The notes beneath the pieces are model-generated. The model was not told the origin of the DNA and searched no databases. It saw nothing but the letters and a program-made list of their open reading frames with translations. From assembly GCA_910587085.1 (NCBI GenBank), contig CAJUMC010000029.1, positions 1-38,906 on the forward strand: a stretch of DNA of 38,906 nucleotides. The letters run 5' to 3'. The position numbers were made by a program, and so were the translations under genes. The DNA comes from an uncultured Lachnospiraceae bacterium. GTDB taxonomy: Bacteria; Bacillota; Clostridia; Lachnospirales; Lachnospiraceae. Of the stretch, positions 25,072-31,077 are shown piece after piece; positions within the stretch are counted from its first letter, which is position 1, and each line of letters begins with the position of its first letter.

Positions 25072-25791
25072 TTACTTTTTTGTGTGTTCTGCAGCATTTT
25101 TTCTTAAAATACGGTGCTTTTGCGGAAGAAGTGTTATATCGGAGATGACAAGACCATCCCGGGCGGTAAGTGCCTGCCGTACCGCGCCGGCAACATCCTC
25201 CGGGGAGAGGCTGCAGTCCTCTGCTTCCTCCGGGCCGAAATCCGCGCTGCGGTAAAAATTGCTTTTTGTCATATCGGGATGGATGCAGGTGACGCGGACC
25301 CCATATTTTCGCACTTCGTCGAACAGACTGCCCGAAAAGGCAGTCAAAGCAGCCTTGGTGGCACCGTAGGCGCAGCCGTGCGGGCTGCTCTTTTTTGCGG
25401 TGACGGAAGAGAGCTCGATAATGTGCCCGCCCGTCTCTTTCAGATCCCGGAGCAGCAGACGGCACAGAAGCATCGGTACCTCAAGATTAACTGTTACCAT
25501 TTCGTGCAGCATGGCTGGAGACAGTTCCTCGTGAAGTCCGAAATAGCCCACGCCGGCATTGTTTACCAGCAGGGAGATTCTGCCCTCCCGGCGGATTTCC
25601 TGCACCTGTCCGGCGAGCGCACCGGTTTTTGTCAGATCAAGCTGCACGGCGTGGAAACAGCCCTGCGGACTGTCCGGGAGTGCAGAGAAGCTGCGCCCGA
25701 TACCATAAACCTCGTAGCCGAGCGCCAGAAGCTCTTTTGCTACCGCGGCGCCGATTCCGCTCGACGCTCCGGTCAATATTGCCCGTTTCAA
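25072..25791 (-). CDS. Short-chain dehydrogenase/reductase (SDR family)
   Basis: Classical SDR of 239 aa that would reduce or oxidise a carbonyl/alcohol with NAD(P). The Rossmann motif TGASSGIG (7-14), NNAG (77-80), catalytic Ser129 and the YxxxK pair Tyr142/Lys146 are all present. Arg33 after the second beta strand hints at an NADP preference. The start is TTG 25791, with GGAGG at 25806-25802 on the minus strand. It lies 60 bases after the radical SAM gene on the same strand, so co-transcription is likely. The substrate is unknown. Confidence 0.9.
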   Translation of the reverse strand: MKRAILTGASSGIGAAVAKELLALGYEVYGIGRSFSALPDSPQGCFHAVQLDLTKTGALAGQVQEIRREGRISLLVNNAGVGYFGLHEELSPAMLHEMVTVNLEVPMLLCRLLLRDLKETGGHIIELSSVTAKKSSPHGCAYGATKAALTAFSGSLFDEVRKYGVRVTCIHPDMTKSNFYRSADFGPEEAEDCSLSPEDVAGAVRQALTARDGLVISDITLLPQKHRILRKNAAEHTKK

Positions 25792-25851
25792 TTTGTATAA
25801 ACCTCCGTTCTCTGTTTAAATCTCTTTTTTATATCCTTATCAATAGCTGAA

Positions 25852-26895
25852 TCAAAAATCTGCGGTATATATTTTTTCTTCGGGAATCCATCCGTTCAGC
25901 CTCTGCTTTACGAATTCGATCATTTTCCTGCCGCGCGTGCCGTAATGACACACATGATCCGTATTTTCAAACGGATACTGGAGCAGAGCGGAGCCGGGGA
26001 AGCTTCGGCGCATCTGTTTTAAATAGCTGTCCGAAATGCGGAACGCTCCGACGCCCGCATCCAGGATCGGAACGCCGTCCAGCGCCGCGCGCACCTCATC
26101 TATAAAATTGCCGTACACCTGTTCGAAATCCGGTACGCGCAGCAGCGGATCGAAGCAGAGACGAACAGGAAAGCCGGCCTGCGATGCCGCTTTGAGGGCG
26201 GAAAGTCTTGACGCAAGAGGAGCGGTTGAATGCTCGAAACGGGAGATTATGCTCTCCGGCGACAGCGTGTAGGCCAGCACGGTTCGGGAAACGGCAGCCG
26301 CAGTTCCTGCCGGAGCAGTCAGCTGTGCTGCAGGGAACGCACTCTTGGTGCGCAGTTCGGTCACAAGGCTCTCTCTGCCGGCGGCAAATTCCAGATAGCG
26401 CCGCACGAAACCTGTTATCTGTTCCAAAGCAAGCAGATCAGTATCGTAAGAAATGCATAAATAGACCGGATGTTTAGAAAGAAGAATGCTAATTTCCTTG
26501 AAATAATCATCTAAGTTGACGAACAGTACAAGATTGGCGGAGGAGTACATCCCCTGAAGATAACAGTATTCGCACCAGAACGGGCAATTAAGTACAAAGG
26601 AAGTATAGTAAAAATGCGAATTCCCGAAGCTCTGGCACACGTTGGCACCCGGATACAGCAGGCTTCCGTGCTTTACGGCGAGGATCAGCGCGGGGGAATT
26701 TTTCTGTGCCGAAAAGCTCTGGTGCGGTCGGCCGAACATATCCATATAGCGGCGGATTATGATCGGAGCCTGTCCGTCCGAATATTTTGCGGCTGCGCTC
26801 AGCAGATCTGCGGTTTTGGGGCAGGCGAGCGCCTCCTCTTCGATATAGATGCGGGAAAACGGCGGATTATAAAAATTCTTCTCTGAGCAGTTCAA
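25852..26895 (-). CDS. Spore photoproduct lyase-like radical SAM protein
   Basis: Radical SAM enzyme of 347 aa resembling SplB. The [4Fe-4S] motif CxxxCxxC is Cys104-Cys108-Cys111 in LNCPFWCEYCYLQGMY, followed by LVLFVNLDDYF, which matches the SPL family's YLQ...VNLDD pattern. Genuine SPL repairs the UV lesion 5-thyminyl-5,6-dihydrothymine during spore germination. The start appears to be TTG 26895, with GGAGGG 11 bases upstream; it overlaps the end of the preceding nucleosidase-like gene by 29 bases, so the two are translationally coupled. True SPL function versus another radical reaction cannot be decided without aligning the C-terminal cysteine and tyrosine positions. Confidence 0.85.
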   Translation of the reverse strand: MNCSEKNFYNPPFSRIYIEEEALACPKTADLLSAAAKYSDGQAPIIIRRYMDMFGRPHQSFSAQKNSPALILAVKHGSLLYPGANVCQSFGNSHFYYTSFVLNCPFWCEYCYLQGMYSSANLVLFVNLDDYFKEISILLSKHPVYLCISYDTDLLALEQITGFVRRYLEFAAGRESLVTELRTKSAFPAAQLTAPAGTAAAVSRTVLAYTLSPESIISRFEHSTAPLASRLSALKAASQAGFPVRLCFDPLLRVPDFEQVYGNFIDEVRAALDGVPILDAGVGAFRISDSYLKQMRRSFPGSALLQYPFENTDHVCHYGTRGRKMIEFVKQRLNGWIPEEKIYTADF

Positions 26896-27778
26896 GGTAA
26901 GACAGTCCCTCCTTTTTGGCGCGGCACGGCATGCGCAGCGGTTTTTCGAGCAAAGCGTACATTTTTTCCAGATCAGCAGAGCCGCTCAGATGCAGATACA
27001 GCAGAAGGCGGCGGAGCTGTTCCGCGCCGGAAACGGTGAGACGAAGCGCACGGATTGCTGCCGTGCAGAAGTCCTCCTCTTCCTGCGAAAGACCGGGCGG
27101 GGCTTTGCGCAGCATGTGAAGCCGGGTCAGCCACGGAAGAAGCTCCTTTGCGCAGCGGCTCATGCATTCGGTGACAAGAGCGCGCAGATCGTTCGGAGAA
27201 TGGGAATGCGCGTCAACTCCGTGATCGGAGACCGCCCGGCAGAAAAAGAGCTGCTCGCAAGAGAAAAAAGGGAGAGCTGCCTCACATACGCCGCTTGTCT
27301 CCATATCGTAGAGCATCGGTGCGGCAGGAGCTTCCCACAGACTGCCGCATTGTACGGATTTTGCCTCTGCGGCCCTCGCGGGAAGGCAGTTCAGCGCTTC
27401 CGGGGTAAGAATGCGGGGAACCGTAGTCAATGCGGCCCGGGCGAAGGGGGCGCGGAAGATCAGCTCGGGAAAAAAGGTTCGGCCCGAGGCGGCATCGGTG
27501 ATCTGCTGCAGGAGGAACGGCGTGCCGGCCGGAGTTTCCGAATCCGGGCAGGCGGCCGTCCCGACGGAGAGAAAAAGATCGGTTTTCTGCGGAGGAAAGG
27601 CAGTGAGCAGGCTTGCCACCGCAGCAGCGGCCCGTATCGCACCGGTCTTTGTCAGAAGCAGCAGGGCATCTTTACCGGAGAAAAGATCGAAATGGGAAAA
27701 GGAAGTATTCTTTTTCATCGACAGGCGGTCAAGAAACGGGATTGCCTCGTCATAAAGAGCGGCAGCAATATAAAGCAT
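26867..27778 (-). CDS. MTA/SAH nucleosidase-like phosphorylase-superfamily protein
   Basis: Protein of 303 aa. The N-terminal ~190 residues resemble 5'-methylthioadenosine/S-adenosylhomocysteine nucleosidase: an acidic residue in ALYDEAIPF (Glu11), DLFLSVGTAA, DMETSGVCEAA with Glu160 at the ribose-binding Met-Glu position, and AVSDHGVDA with Asp185 at the catalytic Asp position. A further ~110 residues, mostly helical and Leu-rich, form a C-terminal extension not found in standard nucleosidases. ATG 27778 is chosen for its GGGAGG site; the frame extends to 27883 without support. It overlaps the radical SAM gene. A likely job is removing adenosyl by-products such as 5'-deoxyadenosine from that enzyme; this is inference. 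Confidence 0.72.
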   Translation of the reverse strand: MLYIAAALYDEAIPFLDRLSMKKNTSFSHFDLFSGKDALLLLTKTGAIRAAAAVASLLTAFPPQKTDLFLSVGTAACPDSETPAGTPFLLQQITDAASGRTFFPELIFRAPFARAALTTVPRILTPEALNCLPARAAEAKSVQCGSLWEAPAAPMLYDMETSGVCEAALPFFSCEQLFFCRAVSDHGVDAHSHSPNDLRALVTECMSRCAKELLPWLTRLHMLRKAPPGLSQEEEDFCTAAIRALRLTVSGAEQLRRLLLYLHLSGSADLEKMYALLEKPLRMPCRAKKEGLSYLELLREEFL

Positions 27779-27898
27779 AACGGATACCTCCCGGACAGGA
27801 TTTTCTGATTCAGGGAAATTATAGCATATTCTTCCGCCGAAAGCAAAAGAAAGGAATGCTTTTCCTTTTTCCTTTAAAAACATTTTTTAATTAAACAT

Positions 27899-27927
27899 TG
27901 AAAAAGCCGGCATTGTGGTATATAATA
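27899..27927 (+). promoter_or_regulatory. Promoter of the sensor-GGDEF gene
   Basis: TTGAAA (27899-27904), a 17-base spacer and perfect TATAAT (27922-27927). Transcription from about 27934 would give a 205-base leader that includes the 9-bp minisatellite. Confidence 0.78.
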
Positions 27928-27992
27928 GAGATATATTTAAAGAGAAAGCGTGAAAATGAATCCGGATAATGTATCGTTTTAAAAGAGCCCGG

Positions 27993-28098
27993 TTCGGAGG
28001 GTCGGAAGGTTCGGAAGGTTCGGAAGGTTCGGAAGGTTCGGAAGGTTCGGAAGGTTCGGAGGGTTCGGAGGGTCGGAAGGTTCGGAAGGTTCGGAACA
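27993..28098 (+). repeat. 9-bp minisatellite in the leader of the sensor-GGDEF gene
   Basis: Twelve head-to-tail units of TTCGGAAGG with variants TTCGGAGGG and two 8-base units (TCGGAAGG at 28002 and 28073). Five perfect units run from 28010 to 28054. The array lies after the promoter and ends about 25 bases before the ribosome site AAAGGAG (28123-28129). The unspaced units and short period rule out a CRISPR array. Confidence 0.95.
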
Positions 28099-28138
28099 GG
28101 CTCGGGCGGGCACGCGGATCATAAAGGAGACAACGGGT

Positions 28139-30079
28139 ATGGGCAGCATGTTTCAGGGCAGACAGGATAAACTGATTGCCGTCTGTGTGGCGGGAATTGA
28201 CGAGTACGCGCAGACGACCTATATCGACGCGATGTGCAGTCTCGCCGATCAGTATAATTTCAGACTTCTTTTCTTTACCTCCTTTTCCGGTATCTGTATG
28301 GGCGGAAAATATTCGGAGGGAGAGATGGCGGTCTATTCTCTGATCAATTACGAGCTGCTGGACGGGATTGTCCTGCTGGCAGAGACGATCAAGGACACGG
28401 AAGTGCTCGCGTCGATCGCCGGCGCGGCCGCGGAGGCGGGAGTTCCGGTTGTAACGGTCGATCACCCGATTGACGGCTGCTATAATATCGTGTTTGATTA
28501 CCGCGGCGCTATGGAAAAGCTTGTGCGTCATATGGTGGAGGAGCACAACTTCAAGAAGATTGAATTTATCGGCGGAATCCCGGATAACCCGCCGTCGGAG
28601 GAGCGGCTCAAGGTATTTCGCAGCGTAATGGAGCAGAACGGCAGAAGGGTTCTTCCGGAGCAAATCCACTACGGCTACTTCTGGCCGGGGGGAACTGAGC
28701 CGGTGATGGATAAAATCTGTGCGCGCCGCCGGGAAGACATGCCGGATGCTCTGATCTGCGCAAACGATGCCATGGCGCTTACCGCCTGCCGCAGGCTTCA
28801 GGCGGCGGGATTCCGTGTGCCGGAGGATGTTGCCGTCTCCGGATTCGACGGGATACGGGAGGCGATGAACCATATCCCGAGTCTGACGACGGCCTGCCTG
28901 GATACGATCGGGACGGTCCGGACGGCGTTTGACGCACTTAAGACGCTGTTTGACGGCGGGAGTGTTCCGCAGGAAATTCTGATGGGCTACCGGGTTATCT
29001 GCGGGGAGAGCTGCGGATGTCTTGACAAGCGGAGTCCGGAGAACCAGAACAGCTTTGTTCAGACGATGTTCACCCATCTGCATGCGGATCATTATTTTGT
29101 CAATCAGGTCATGAGCATGACGACGGATCTGTCGGAGTGCGCCTCGCTGAGCGAGGCGGCGGATCGGCTCAAGCCTCATCTGAAAATGCTCTCCGTATGG
29201 AAATGCTGGATCTGCATTGTGGATCATTATGTGGAGGAGGCGGAGCTGCTTCAGGATATTCTGATGGAGGGAGAGACGGCAGGCCGGCGCTATACCGAAC
29301 GCATGAACTGCATTGTATACCGGGAGGGGGTAGAGTGCCAAAGCGATATCTGCTTCCTTCGGAGCGAGATTCTGCCGGATCTGGAATTTCATCTGCTGCA
29401 GACCTGCAAAATCGTTGTGGCGCCCCTTCATGTGATGGACAAAACGATCGGCTATTTTGCATTTACCTATCTGCCCGGCCAGAACGAGTTCCATCGTCTG
29501 CAGAGCTTCGGCAATTCGCTGAGCAACACCCTCGCCTCGCTGAAGTCGAAAACGGAGCACCGGCTGCTGATTGAAAAGCTGGAGATGCAGACCACGCATG
29601 ATCCGCTCACGGGGATTCTGAACCGGCGCGGTTTCTTCCAGCAGCTGAACCGGCTGTATGCCGAAAGTGTGAGGAGAGGTGAGGCGATAGCAGTTCTCTC
29701 CGTCGATATGGACGGTCTGAAGCATATCAACGATACCTGGGGCCACAGCGAGGGGGATGAGGCGATAATATTTACCGCGAACGCGCTTGCGGCGGTTTGC
29801 GGGAGCGGAATGTTCTGCGCGCGCATCGGAGGCGACGAATTCATGGTGGCCGGAAATACATCGCAGGAGACCGCGGAATGCTTTCAGGAGAGGCTCCAGG
29901 CGCTTTATGACAAGCAGAATGCACGCAGCGGAAAAAATTACCGGATTGGCTTCAGCCTTGGCATGGTCTATGCGCAGGCCTCGGAGCAGCTGCCGCCGGG
30001 CGAGCTGGTTCGGATGGCTGACGCAAGCATGTATGAGCAGAAGGAGGAACACCGCAAGCAGGAAGGGTATCTCAGATAA
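28139..30079 (+). CDS. Periplasmic-binding-fold (LacI-type) sensor diguanylate cyclase
   Basis: Protein of 646 aa joining a LacI/PBP1-like ligand domain to an active-looking diguanylate cyclase. Residues about 10-300 follow the LacI effector-domain pattern (VAGIDEYAQTTY, VPVVTVDHPI, IEFIGGIPDNPPSEERLKVF, PDALICANDAMALTACRRL, VAVSGFDGI) but no N-terminal helix-turn-helix precedes it. A linker domain (about 310-480) leads to GGDEF (about 485-640), with DPLTGILNRRGFF and intact GGDEF at 564-568. No RxxD inhibitory site is visible upstream of it. There is no signal peptide or membrane helix, so it should sense an internal sugar-like ligand and make c-di-GMP. It ends overlapping the convergent HAD gene by 8 bases. 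Confidence 0.9.
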   Translation: MGSMFQGRQDKLIAVCVAGIDEYAQTTYIDAMCSLADQYNFRLLFFTSFSGICMGGKYSEGEMAVYSLINYELLDGIVLLAETIKDTEVLASIAGAAAEAGVPVVTVDHPIDGCYNIVFDYRGAMEKLVRHMVEEHNFKKIEFIGGIPDNPPSEERLKVFRSVMEQNGRRVLPEQIHYGYFWPGGTEPVMDKICARRREDMPDALICANDAMALTACRRLQAAGFRVPEDVAVSGFDGIREAMNHIPSLTTACLDTIGTVRTAFDALKTLFDGGSVPQEILMGYRVICGESCGCLDKRSPENQNSFVQTMFTHLHADHYFVNQVMSMTTDLSECASLSEAADRLKPHLKMLSVWKCWICIVDHYVEEAELLQDILMEGETAGRRYTERMNCIVYREGVECQSDICFLRSEILPDLEFHLLQTCKIVVAPLHVMDKTIGYFAFTYLPGQNEFHRLQSFGNSLSNTLASLKSKTEHRLLIEKLEMQTTHDPLTGILNRRGFFQQLNRLYAESVRRGEAIAVLSVDMDGLKHINDTWGHSEGDEAIIFTANALAAVCGSGMFCARIGGDEFMVAGNTSQETAECFQERLQALYDKQNARSGKNYRIGFSLGMVYAQASEQLPPGELVRMADASMYEQKEEHRKQEGYLR

Positions 30080-30878
30080 AAAAGCGTTCGATTACCTGGA
30101 CAATGCCTTCCTCGTCGTTGGATGCGGTTACATAGTCTGCCTTCTCCAGCACCGCTTCCTGAGCGTTTCTCATGGCAACGCCGAGCCCGGCATGCTCGAT
30201 CATCGAAATGTCGTTGAAGCCGTCCCCGCAGCATACGATCTGCTCGCTGGTGAGGCCGATGCTTCCGGCCAGACGGTCGATGGAGGTGGCTTTATCCACA
30301 TTCTGCGGCATCAGCTCAAGAAAATACGGTTCGGAACGATAGATATTCAGCACTCCGTGGAATTGCCCGCGGAGTGCTTTTTCTACCTGTGCCAGATGCT
30401 CCGGCTCCCCTGTCATCAGGCATTTGTTTACCGGAAAGGTGATGTACTCCGGGAAATTTTCGATTTCCCGGATCGGGATCTGGTTGATGCGCGCCTCCAG
30501 CTCCATATATTTATCAATCGGCGTGCCGGCGATTACCCCGTCCCCCTCATAAGAAATAATACCGACGTTATGCTCCAGAGCGGCCCGGTAAATTTCCGGG
30601 ATCAGCGAGGCGGGAACGGTTTTCTGGTATATGGTCTCCCCGGTGCCGCAGTTGATGATCCTTGCCCCGTTAAAAGAGAGAATAAAATTGCTGAAGCGAG
30701 CCAGCTCCAGCTCCTCTGCCACCCGGCGGGTTCCCGGCGTCGGCCTGCCGGACGCGATCACAACGCGCACGCCGCGCTCCTGCAGCCCGATCAGGGCTTT
30801 TCTTGTATTCGGCGTAACTTTTTTCTCGGAATTGGTCAGCGTTCCGTCGATATCCAGTACAAGCATTTGATATTTCAT
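30072..30878 (-). CDS. Cof-type HAD-IIB family phosphatase
   Basis: Soluble phosphatase of 268 aa. Motif I DIDGTLT contains the nucleophile Asp9 and acid Asp11, motif II is the Ser in VIASGRPTPG, motif III is the conserved Lys (VDKATSI), and motif IV is GDGFNDISMIEHAG. The C2B-type cap lies between motifs II and III. ATG 30878 has a GAGGG site. Substrates of Cof-type proteins are usually sugar phosphates or nucleotide-related phosphates; none is indicated here. Confidence 0.93.
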   Translation of the reverse strand: MKYQMLVLDIDGTLTNSEKKVTPNTRKALIGLQERGVRVVIASGRPTPGTRRVAEELELARFSNFILSFNGARIINCGTGETIYQKTVPASLIPEIYRAALEHNVGIISYEGDGVIAGTPIDKYMELEARINQIPIREIENFPEYITFPVNKCLMTGEPEHLAQVEKALRGQFHGVLNIYRSEPYFLELMPQNVDKATSIDRLAGSIGLTSEQIVCCGDGFNDISMIEHAGLGVAMRNAQEAVLEKADYVTASNDEEGIVQVIERFFI

Positions 30879-31077
30879 TTTCCCTCATTTCTGCGCATTT
30901 TTGCACATTTCAAATTTATAAATGCACGCAACACCAGGATCTGTAAATTTTTGTCTTTGGCCGCGGTGCAATATGGAATATTTTATAGCAAAGCGGTTCA
31001 AATGTAAAGGCTATTCATAGGGACAAGCCGGAGCTCATACTATTTTCTCATAACGAAATCAATGGCGGAGGAATATT

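Noticed and set aside
27993..28098. Possible CRISPR array
   Set aside because: Units are 8-9 bases, directly abutting, without spacers, and no cas gene is present.
27887..30052. 721-residue minus-strand open frame containing SEP repeats
   Set aside because: It lies opposite the sensor-GGDEF gene, and the repeats are only the minisatellite read on the other strand. No plausible start signal.
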